Below are positions 57,224 to 64,000 of a DNA stretch of 64,000 nt, in pieces. The position numbers and the translations under genes were made by a program. The notes beneath the pieces are model-generated. The model searched no databases and was not told where the DNA came from. It saw only the letters and a list, made by a program, of their open reading frames with translations. The DNA is from Actinoplanes utahensis (GTDB lineage Bacteria; Actinomycetota; Actinomycetes; Mycobacteriales; Micromonosporaceae): assembly GCF_016862455.1 (NCBI RefSeq), contig NZ_BOMZ01000044.1, positions 115,248 through 179,247 of the forward strand, read 5' to 3'. Position 1 is the first letter of the stretch, and each line of letters starts with the position of its first letter.

Positions 57224-59863
57224 TCACGACTGGTGCGGGCCGTGTAGGTTGAAGATCAGGTCCAGCACGAGGGCGCTCCAGCCGGTCTGATGCCACGCGC
57301 CGAGCCCGGCCCCGTTGTCCCCGTGGAAGTATTCCGGGAACGCGACCAGGTCCTTCCAGTCCGGGTGCTTCTGGAACAGGTCGGTCGCGCCGTAGATGGG
57401 CCGCCTCCCCTCCGCGTCCGGCACGAACATGCTGATCAGACGGCGGGACAGGTCGTCAGCGATCTCCCCCAGACCGATCTTGCGCTGTGACCCGGTCGGA
57501 TATTCGGCTTTCAGGTCCTCGCCGTAGAACTCGGCGAACTCCCGCAACGCCTGGACCAGCAGGTAGTTGACCGGCATCCAGATCGGGCCGCGCCAGTTGG
57601 AGTTGCCGCCGAACAGGCCGCTGGTGCTCTCGGCCGGCTCGTAACCGACGGTGAAGTCGGAGCCGCCCAGCGAGACGGTGAACGGCTTCTCCAGGTGGGC
57701 CCGGGAGAGGGTGCGCAGCCCGTACTCGGAAAGGAACTCCTCCGGGTCGAGCAACCGGGCCAGAATCCGCAGCAGCTGATCCTGGCCGACCATGCTGAGC
57801 AGGCGCTGCTGGCGCCGGTCGGCGCCGCCCAGGCGCCGCGGGCTGATCATGTCGCCGAAGTCGCCCTGGTGGTGCAGCATCCAGCGGACCCGCGCGTTGA
57901 TCTCCGGCAGCCGGTTGAGGGTCTTCGAGGTGAGCCGGGTGGTGGCCGCCAGCGGCAGCAGGCCGACGATGGACCGGACCTTGAGCGGCACCTTGTGCCC
58001 GTCCGGCAGGCGCAGCACGTCGTAGAAGAAGCTGTCCTCCTCGTCCCACAGCCCCTGCCGGTACGCCGCCTCCGCGATGTACGTGAAGTGCTCGAAGAAC
58101 TTGGTGGCCATGTCCTCGTAGGCGGCGTCGTGCAGGGCCAGGATGATCGCCATGTCGAGCAGGTTGAGCGCGTACATGGCCATCCAGCCGGTGCCGTCGG
58201 ACTGCTCGAGGACACCGGCGACCGGCAGCGCCGCCGACCTGTCGAACGGGCCGACGTTGTCCAGCCCGAGGAAGCCGCCCTCGAACACGTTGTTGCCGCC
58301 GACGTCCTTGCGGTTCACCCACCAGGTGAAGTTCAGCAGCAGTTTGTGCATCACCCGGGACAGGAAGTCGAAGTCGCGGCCGCCGTCGATGCGGAACACC
58401 TGCAGCGCCGCCCAGGCGTGCACCGGCGGGTTCACGTCGGAGAACGACCACTCGTACGCCGGGATCTGCCCGTTGGGGTGCATGTACCACTCCCGCAGCA
58501 GCAGCAGGAGCTGCGACTTCGCGAAGCCGGGGTCGACGCGCGCGATGCTGACGCAGTGGAACGCCAGATCCCACGCGGCGTACCAGGGGTACTCCCACGG
58601 GTCGGGCATGCTGATGACGTCGAAGCTGTTCATGTGCCACCAGCCGTTGTTGCGCCCGTAGCGTCGGCCCGGCGGCGGCGGCGCGTTCCCCGGGTCGCCG
58701 ACCAGCCACTGCTTCACGTCGAAGTGGTAGAACTGCTTGCCCCACATCAGCCCGGCGACGGCCTGCCGGGCGACCGACTTCTCCTCGTCGCTCGCCGCCT
58801 CCGGCAGCACCTCGCCGAAGAACTCGTCGGCCTCGGCCAGCCGGTCGCGCATCACCGCGGCCCAGCCCTCCCCCAGGTCGGCGGGCGGCGGCGGGGCCTC
58901 ACTGCGGGTCAGGCGCAACCGGAGGGTACGGGTCTCGCCCGCTCCCATCCACAGCCGGTAGTGCAGCGCCCCCTTGGTGCCGGTCCCGGCCGGGTTCACC
59001 GTCGGGGCGCGGTGGATCAGATGGTCGTTGATGCCGTCCTTCGGGTACGGGCTGCGGCCGGGCAGACCCCACAGGCGCTGCGCGTTCGTCTCGTTGTCGC
59101 ACATCAGCGCGACCGGCGCGCCCTGCCCCTCCAGGGTGATGTGGCCCAGCGACCTGTGCTCGCCGGCGAGCTTGCCGGGCGTACCGGTGATGGTCGGGGT
59201 GTACCGCCCCGGGTACCCCCACGACCAGGTGTTGCGGAACCACAGGGTGGGCAGCACGTGCAGGACCGCCGGATCCGGGCCGCGGTTGCTGACGGTGATC
59301 GCGATGCAGACGTCGTGCGGCCCCGCCTTGGCGTAGTCGACGGTCACCGCCCAGAACCGGTCGTGGTCGAAGATGCCGGTGTCGACGAGCTCGTACTCGC
59401 CCTCGTTGCGGGAGCGCTGCCCGTTCACCCGGACCAGCTGGTCGTACGGGAACTCGGCCTGCGGATAGTGGTAGCGCCAGCGCATCCACGAGTGGGTGGG
59501 CGTGGAGTCCTGGTACCACCAGTACTCCTTGGCGTCCTCACCGTGGTTGCCGCCGTCGCCGCCGAGCCCGAACATCCGCTCCTTCAGGATCGGATCCCTG
59601 CCGTTCCACAGCGCCAGGGCGAAGGCGAACGTCTGCCGGTCGTCGCAGAGGCCGGCCATGCCGTCCTCGTTCCACCGGTACGCCCGCGAGCGCGCGTGGT
59701 CGTGCGGGAAGTAGTCCCAGGCGGTGCCGTGCTCGCTGTAGTCCTCCCGGACCGTTCCCCAGGCGCGCTCGGCGAGGTAGGGACCCCACGCCCGCCACGG
59801 CTGCTCCCCGGAATCGGCCTGAGCCAGGCGTACCCGCTCCGACACGTCCGTTCTCACCCCCAC
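57224..59863 (-). CDS. GH63-like (alpha/alpha)6 glycosidase
   Basis: 879 aa from GTG 59863, no signal peptide. The N-terminal beta-domain has AWGTVREDYSEHGTAWDYFP. The catalytic barrel (about 380-870) carries MPDPWEYPWYAAWDLAFHCV (Asp in the acid/base position) and the end NSNWRGPIWMPVNYLLVQAL. Near the C-terminus is FHGDNGAGLGAWHQTGWSAL. This is the pattern of GH63 glucosidase and mannosylglycerate-hydrolase relatives. The cytoplasmic location suggests a compatible-solute or glycogen-type substrate. It is divergent from a debranching-type gene. Confidence 0.8.
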   Translation of the reverse strand: MGVRTDVSERVRLAQADSGEQPWRAWGPYLAERAWGTVREDYSEHGTAWDYFPHDHARSRAYRWNEDGMAGLCDDRQTFAFALALWNGRDPILKERMFGLGGDGGNHGEDAKEYWWYQDSTPTHSWMRWRYHYPQAEFPYDQLVRVNGQRSRNEGEYELVDTGIFDHDRFWAVTVDYAKAGPHDVCIAITVSNRGPDPAVLHVLPTLWFRNTWSWGYPGRYTPTITGTPGKLAGEHRSLGHITLEGQGAPVALMCDNETNAQRLWGLPGRSPYPKDGINDHLIHRAPTVNPAGTGTKGALHYRLWMGAGETRTLRLRLTRSEAPPPPADLGEGWAAVMRDRLAEADEFFGEVLPEAASDEEKSVARQAVAGLMWGKQFYHFDVKQWLVGDPGNAPPPPGRRYGRNNGWWHMNSFDVISMPDPWEYPWYAAWDLAFHCVSIARVDPGFAKSQLLLLLREWYMHPNGQIPAYEWSFSDVNPPVHAWAALQVFRIDGGRDFDFLSRVMHKLLLNFTWWVNRKDVGGNNVFEGGFLGLDNVGPFDRSAALPVAGVLEQSDGTGWMAMYALNLLDMAIILALHDAAYEDMATKFFEHFTYIAEAAYRQGLWDEEDSFFYDVLRLPDGHKVPLKVRSIVGLLPLAATTRLTSKTLNRLPEINARVRWMLHHQGDFGDMISPRRLGGADRRQQRLLSMVGQDQLLRILARLLDPEEFLSEYGLRTLSRAHLEKPFTVSLGGSDFTVGYEPAESTSGLFGGNSNWRGPIWMPVNYLLVQALREFAEFYGEDLKAEYPTGSQRKIGLGEIADDLSRRLISMFVPDAEGRRPIYGATDLFQKHPDWKDLVAFPEYFHGDNGAGLGAWHQTGWSALVLDLIFNLHGPHQS

Positions 59864-59916
59864 AACCCGATATCCCCCACTACCCGCGGTTCAGCCCGGA
59901 GTCGATCACACTGGGA

Positions 59917-60000
59917 CCGAAGCTTGTTCACGACCCGCCTTGATCATGGCCTATCTGCGACGTAAAAGCAGACTTCTGCACCGTCGTGAATAAGCTTCGG
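59917..60000. repeat. 18-bp inverted repeat with 48-bp spacer
   Basis: CCGAAGCTTGTTCACGAC (59917-59934) and its inverted copy (59983-60000) differ at one base. Inside, GCAGA-CT-TCTGC (59968-59979) makes another small hairpin. It fills the divergent gap between the GH63-like and debranching genes. It may be an operator pair, a promoter structure or a small mobile-element remnant. Confidence 0.7.
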
Positions 60001-60045
60001 CAGTTACGGACATGTGTCACGCGCGGGTGGTTCGAGGGGTTCCTG

Positions 60046-62088
60046 ATGTCCACGGTCCGGCCGATCATGTTCGGCCCTCAGGTCTGCGCCCGCCTCGCTG
60101 AGGGCGCCGCACGAGAATGGCTCGTACCCGACGGTCTCGGCGGTTATGCCATGGGAACCGTGAGCGGTTTGCGAACCCGTCGATACCACGGCCTCCTGGT
60201 GGTCGCGGATCACACCCCGGCGTCCCGGCATCTGGGACTGGCGTCGCTCGACCCGGTGGTCACCCTCCCCTCCGGCGCGATCGTGCGGCTCGGCGTGCAC
60301 GAATGGGCCGACGGCGCGATCGCCCCGGCCGGGCACCGGCTGCTCGCCCAGTTCGCGCTCATCGACGGGATCCCCCGGTGGCGGTGGCGGCTCGGCGACG
60401 TCGTGATCGAACGGGAGATCGCGACCGTGCACGGCCGGCCCGCCGTCGCCGTCGTGCACCGGCTGATCTCCGGCGGGCCGGTCCGGCTCCGTCTGGAAGC
60501 CCTCTGCACCTGGCGGGACGTGCACGGGGAACGGACCGCCGCGGGCCCGTCGCCCGCGGTCGCCCCGGCCGCGGACGGCTGCGTGATCGAGGGCGCCTAC
60601 CGGCTCAGCGGCCCGGGCTTCGCACCGGGCGGCGACTGGTTCCGGCAGGTCCGGCACCGCACGGAGGACGAGCGCGGGCTCACCTCGACCGAGGACCTGT
60701 GGTACGCCGGGAGCTTCCACACCGCGCTCGACCGGCCCGGGGAGACCGCCGAAGTGTCGGCCTGGGCCGGCGACCTCGACGCGCCGCCGCCCCCGGCCGG
60801 GCCGGCCGTGGCCGCCGCCCGGGCCCGCAACCGGGCCGTCGTCGCGGCGGCCGCGCCCGCCGACGAGACCCAGGCCGCCCTCACGCTGGCGGCCGACGCG
60901 TTCGTGGCGCGCACCGCCGGCGGGCCGGACGTGGTCGCCGGATATCCGTGGTTCGGGGCGTGGTCGCGGGACACGATGATCTCGTACGAAGGGTTGTTCC
61001 TGGCCACCGATCGGGCCGCGGAGGGGCGGGAACTGCTCCGGGCGTACGCGGCCCGGCTGTCCGAGGGGATGCTCGCCAACACCGCGGACACCGGGAACGT
61101 GGAGTACAACACCGTCGACGGCACCCTGTGGTTCCTGCACGCGGTCGGCCGGCACGTGACCCGTACCGGCGACGACGACCTGGCGGCGGCGCTGCTGCCG
61201 GCCCTGCGTGACGTCGTCACCCACCACCTCTCCGGCACCCGCTACGGCATCGGCACCGACCCGGCCGACGGCCTGCTCCGCGCCGGCCTGCTCTCCCCCT
61301 CCGCGCCCCTCTCCCCCGCCGCTGCCGGGCGCCCTTCCGCCTCTCCCTACCTCTCCGCGCCCTTCTCCCCCTCCGCTGCCGGGCGTCCCATTCCCGGGAT
61401 CGCGCTGACCTGGATGGATGCGCGGGTCGACGGGTCTCCGGTGACGGCCCGGGCGGGCAAGCCGGTCGAGGTGAACGCGCTGTGGATCAACGGGCTGGCG
61501 ACGATCATGGAGCTGTCCGCGCGTACCGGGATCCCGGCCGGCCCCGCCGAAGCCGCCCTCGCCCAGGCCCAGGCCGGTTTCGCCCGCCGCTTCCCCGCCC
61601 CCGGCGGGCTGCTCCACGACGTCGTCGACGGCCCCGGCGACGATCCGGTGCTGCGGCCCAACCAGCTTCTCGCCTGGTCCCTGCCGCACGCCCCGGCCCG
61701 TCCCGATCCCGCGGCACTGGACCGGCTGGGCGCGGTGCTGCTCACCCCACTCGGGCCGCGGAGCCTCGCCCCCGGCGAACTCGGGTACGCCGGCCGGCAC
61801 CGGGGCGGCCCCGCCGAACGGGACCGGGCCTACCACACCGGGACCGTCTGGCCGTGGCTCACCGGCCCCTGGGTGACGGCCTGCCACCGGGCCGGCGTCG
61901 ACGCCCGGGCGGTTCTCGAGGACATCGAGGCCCACCTGTCCGAACACGGCCTCGGCTCCGTCTCCGAGACCGCCGACGGGGACCCGCCGCACCGGGCCAC
62001 CGGCTGCCCCTTCCAGGCCTGGTCGGTCGCCGAACATCTGCGCGCCCGCCGCCCCGGGGCGGACCCGGTGACTTTTGGAACCCGGTGA
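60046..62088 (+). CDS. Glycogen debranching enzyme-like protein (amylo-alpha-1,6-glucosidase type)
   Basis: 680 aa from ATG 60046 with GAGGGG. The N-terminal beta-domain begins EWLVPDGLGGYAMGTVSGLR and TRRYHGLLVV. The (alpha/alpha)6 barrel (about 290-680) has GYPWFGAWSRDTMISYEGLF, NVEYNTVDGTLWFLHAV, LTWMDARVDG (catalytic Asp region) and the end YHTGTVWPWLTGPW. Residues about 416-450 are a Ser/Pro/Ala insertion made of repeats right before LTWMDAR. It is divergent from the GH63-like gene and followed by a diguanylate cyclase. Confidence 0.85.
   Translation: MSTVRPIMFGPQVCARLAEGAAREWLVPDGLGGYAMGTVSGLRTRRYHGLLVVADHTPASRHLGLASLDPVVTLPSGAIVRLGVHEWADGAIAPAGHRLLAQFALIDGIPRWRWRLGDVVIEREIATVHGRPAVAVVHRLISGGPVRLRLEALCTWRDVHGERTAAGPSPAVAPAADGCVIEGAYRLSGPGFAPGGDWFRQVRHRTEDERGLTSTEDLWYAGSFHTALDRPGETAEVSAWAGDLDAPPPPAGPAVAAARARNRAVVAAAAPADETQAALTLAADAFVARTAGGPDVVAGYPWFGAWSRDTMISYEGLFLATDRAAEGRELLRAYAARLSEGMLANTADTGNVEYNTVDGTLWFLHAVGRHVTRTGDDDLAAALLPALRDVVTHHLSGTRYGIGTDPADGLLRAGLLSPSAPLSPAAAGRPSASPYLSAPFSPSAAGRPIPGIALTWMDARVDGSPVTARAGKPVEVNALWINGLATIMELSARTGIPAGPAEAALAQAQAGFARRFPAPGGLLHDVVDGPGDDPVLRPNQLLAWSLPHAPARPDPAALDRLGAVLLTPLGPRSLAPGELGYAGRHRGGPAERDRAYHTGTVWPWLTGPWVTACHRAGVDARAVLEDIEAHLSEHGLGSVSETADGDPPHRATGCPFQAWSVAEHLRARRPGADPVTFGTR
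61300..61385 (+). repeat. 54-bp period direct repeat inside the debranching gene
   Basis: Blocks 61300-61331 and 61354-61385 (32 bp each) differ at two bases with a 54-bp period. They encode the SAPLSPAAAGRP and SAPFSPSAAGRP blocks of the in-frame insertion. Confidence 0.75.
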
Positions 62089-62136
62089 GGCCCGATTCGC
62101 ACCCGTACGGCAACCTTGCCCCGGGATGCTCACCTG

Positions 62137-63600
62137 GTGCGACGAGATCGGTGGACCTGGACCGCCTGGGTGAGTGTGCTGGCGATCTGCATCGCCCTGC
62201 GGGTGGTCCTCGACACCACGAGCGGCGATTACCTGATCTCCGTGGCGCCCTACATGATCGTCAGCTTCGCCACCCCGGCCGTGATCCTGATCGGCACGCT
62301 CCGGCACCGGCCCCCACATCTGGCCGGCTGGATCCTGCTGGTCGTCGCCCAGGTGGTCTACGCCGCCGCGGACGCCGTCACCGTGGCCGACGAGTTCCTC
62401 TCCGGGGAGTACCTCGAACCGACCCCGGCCGACCTGCTCTACTTCGCCTACTACCTGCTCATCGCGGCCGCCGTGCTGCTGTTCATCCGCCGGCGGAGCC
62501 CCGGCTGGGACCTGCCCAGCATGATCGACGCGCTCGTCGTCGCGGTCAGCGCCGGCCTGATCGTGTGGGTCTTCCTGCTCCAGCCGCTGACCGGCGACTC
62601 GGAACTGCCGTTGGGCGCGAAACTCACGCAGACGGCGTACCCCGTCCTGGATCTGATGCTCCTGATCCTCGCGGTCCGTCTCGCGATGGGCACCGGCACC
62701 CGCGGCCCGGTCCTCTACCTGCTGCTCGGCAGCCTCGTCACGATGCTCAGCGTGGACACCGTCTACCTGGTGCAGGGCATCATCGACGGCGCGGCCGTGT
62801 CCGAGGCCTACCTCGACGTCGTCTGGATGATCTCGCTCGCGCTGCTCGGGCTCGCCGCGCTGCACCCCGGCGTCCAGCACTTCGACCAGCGCAGCAACAC
62901 CGCCGTGCCGGACGCGTCCCCGATCCGGCTGGGGGTGCTCACCGTCGCCGTGCTGATGGCTCCCGGCGTTCAGGTCGTCGTCTGGATGCTCGACTGGCCG
63001 CTCGACATCCCCCTGATCAGCGGCACCTGCGCCGTCATGTTCCTACTGGTCATGGCCCGGATGGCCGGTCTCGTCGCGGCCCAGCGCCGGGCCGCGGTCA
63101 CCGACTCGCTGACCGGCCTGCACACCCGGCGGCACTTCACCGAGGCCCTCGACCTGGAATGCCGGCGCGCCGCCCGCACCGGCCACGACGTCGGCCTGCT
63201 CATGATCGACGTGGACCACTTCAAACGGGTCAACGACAGCTACGGCCACCCGGCCGGCGACCGCGTCCTCGTCGAGGTCGCCCGCCGCCTCGCCACCGCC
63301 ACCCGCGCCGGCGCCGTCGTCGCCCGCTACGGCGGCGAGGAGTTCATCCTGCTCGCCCCGCAGACCGGCCCCGCCGACCTGCGCGCACTCGCCGAACGCC
63401 TCCGCACCGAGATCGCCGGCCTCCCCGTCGACCTCGGCGGCAACCTCATCTCCGTCACCGTCTCCATCGGCGCCGCCGCCGACCCCGCCCCGGACCCGGA
63501 GTCCCTGCTGCGCGCCGCCGACCAGGCCCTCTACGCCGCCAAGGCCGCCGGGCGCAACCGCTCCGTCCTGGCCACCCCGATAACCCCCCAGGCCGCCTGA
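62137..63600 (+). CDS. Membrane diguanylate cyclase (GGDEF)
   Basis: 487 aa from GTG 62137; TTG 62116 is an alternative. About nine hydrophobic segments occupy residues 1-315, a membrane sensor region of unknown type. The GGDEF domain (about 325-480) has DSLTGLHTRRHFTEAL, IDVDHFKRVNDSYGHPAGD and the active site YGGEEF (GG[D/E]EF). No inhibitory RxxD motif was found upstream with confidence. It makes c-di-GMP in response to a membrane signal. No EAL or HD-GYP domain is fused. Confidence 0.9.
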   Translation: MRRDRWTWTAWVSVLAICIALRVVLDTTSGDYLISVAPYMIVSFATPAVILIGTLRHRPPHLAGWILLVVAQVVYAAADAVTVADEFLSGEYLEPTPADLLYFAYYLLIAAAVLLFIRRRSPGWDLPSMIDALVVAVSAGLIVWVFLLQPLTGDSELPLGAKLTQTAYPVLDLMLLILAVRLAMGTGTRGPVLYLLLGSLVTMLSVDTVYLVQGIIDGAAVSEAYLDVVWMISLALLGLAALHPGVQHFDQRSNTAVPDASPIRLGVLTVAVLMAPGVQVVVWMLDWPLDIPLISGTCAVMFLLVMARMAGLVAAQRRAAVTDSLTGLHTRRHFTEALDLECRRAARTGHDVGLLMIDVDHFKRVNDSYGHPAGDRVLVEVARRLATATRAGAVVARYGGEEFILLAPQTGPADLRALAERLRTEIAGLPVDLGGNLISVTVSIGAAADPAPDPESLLRAADQALYAAKAAGRNRSVLATPITPQAA

Positions 63601-63605
63601 CCCCG

Positions 63606-63768
63606 CTGCGGCGGTCTGCCCGCTTCCGGTCCGCGGCGGTTCTCTCCCACCATGCTCCGGTACGGGCCACACAACGTCCCGTGCCTCGCGGCGGCCACGG
63701 CAGGCATCCCCTCACGGCCGCCCCGCAGACGCGGGTCATGCATGCCGTCCCGGTCACCCCCGGCTGGT
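63606..63768. repeat. Dispersed structured repeat, copy B
   Basis: Second copy of the element at 38008-38168, same orientation, directly after the diguanylate cyclase stop. The stem GGTACGGG (63659-63666) with CCCGTGCC (63678-63685) is kept, while its loop is changed (CCACACAACGT in place of CACGCAAGCGT). The CCTCGCGGCGGCCACGGCAG core is identical. Confidence 0.75.
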
Positions 63769-63881
63769 CGTCACGGCCGAACAAACCGGAACCGACCCGG
63801 AACCGCTCCACGCCGGGATCCGCCGCAACAGTGCCGGCACCACCCCGACCTTGTGGTGTGGTGACCTGCGGCTCGCACCGC

Positions 63882-63999
63882 ACCACACATCACCACGCAA
63901 CCCGCCAACCGCCCGCGTGACGACCTACGGCCCACACCGCACCCCACATCACCACGCAACCCGCCAACCGCCCGCGTGACGACCTACGGCCCACACCGC
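63882..63999. repeat. 59-bp tandem repeat, at least two units
   Basis: Units 63882-63940 and 63941-63999 are almost identical (one base differs near the start). A degraded partial unit precedes them (63862-63881). The array may continue beyond the window. No spacer-like variable parts occur, so it is not a CRISPR array. Confidence 0.85.
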
Positions 64000-64000
64000 T

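Larger units (their letters stand above)
63601..64000. other. 400-bp intergenic end of the window
   Basis: No gene is supported. It holds repeat copy B (63606-63768) and two or more 59-bp tandem units (63882-63999) that run to the window edge. Frames across it are open because of the composition, and their products match only the repeats themselves. Confidence 0.6.

Noticed and set aside
57695..59965. Plus-strand frame of 756 codons
   Set aside because: Antisense to the GH63-like gene, which has clear catalytic motifs. Composition is the usual shadow pattern.
60004..62880. Minus-strand frame of 958 codons
   Set aside because: Antisense to the debranching-type and diguanylate cyclase genes; no motif of its own.
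63882..63999. CRISPR array
   Set aside because: The 59-bp units are adjacent and identical, with no variable spacers and no cas genes in the window.

Overview
The window is about 64 kb of very GC-rich DNA. Coding capacity is dense on both strands, GTG and TTG starts are frequent, and many neighbours overlap by four bases (ATGA/GTGA). TetR regulators, carbohydrate enzymes, a LAxTG sortase signal and a fused, attenuated anthranilate-synthase-type gene all point to a filamentous actinomycete. Family-level resemblance suggests Micromonosporaceae, Actinoplanes-like; this is inference, because there is no rRNA or other phylogenetic marker in the window.

Layout. 0-5 kb: start of a DHA2 drug-efflux pump, a 33-bp palindrome, an SDR with an unusual N-terminal domain, a TetR, a secreted Cys/Pro-rich protein, and a BNR-propeller/ubiquitin-like pair. 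4.6-14.5 kb: signalling block with a soluble GAF-GAF-MCP protein, Ppx/GppA, KdpE with a severely shortened KdpD, an XRE regulator, a CNNM/CorC protein, a large PAS/GAF histidine kinase and a TetR. 14.5-15.7 kb: gene decay (deleted X-Pro peptidase, remnant of a secreted protein). 15.7-20.8 kb: three-gene glycosyltransferase/membrane operon. 21-27 kb: GH-like enzyme, TetR, Ser/Thr kinase, tandem repeats, hybrid histidine kinase. 27.2-33.2 kb: six-gene operon (OleA/KASIII-like, GT2, acyl-AMP ligase, GT2, P450, epimerase), apparently a lipid-derived biosynthetic cluster. 33.2-40 kb: ArsR-type regulator, YCII protein, LAxTG surface protein, orphan cytochrome oxidase subunit I, DNA polymerase IV. 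40-44 kb: pectinesterase divergent from a sigma factor fused to a zinc anti-sigma-like motif, a membrane segment and an external beta-helix. 44-49 kb: MoxR ATPase/VWA-metallopeptidase pair, an unknown protein, and a NYN-domain nuclease-like protein. 49-57 kb: TetR plus GH3 glucosidase, response regulator, trp leader/attenuator plus PhzE/TrpEG-type synthase, fatty-acid desaturase, lipoprotein. 57-64 kb: GH63-like enzyme divergent from a debranching-type enzyme, a diguanylate cyclase, and repeats up to the window edge.

How the parts work together. Several pairs are regulatory units with a visible candidate operator: TetR/efflux-SDR, TetR/GH-like, TetR/GH3 and ArsR/YCII. The pectinesterase and the sensor-sigma fusion look like a pectin-sensing and pectin-degrading pair. 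Long perfect hairpins separate most transcription units. Two copies of a roughly 161-bp structured repeat (near 38.1 and 63.7 kb), several short tandem repeats and an 18-bp inverted repeat lie between genes. No tRNA, rRNA, CRISPR array, IS element or prophage was recognised.
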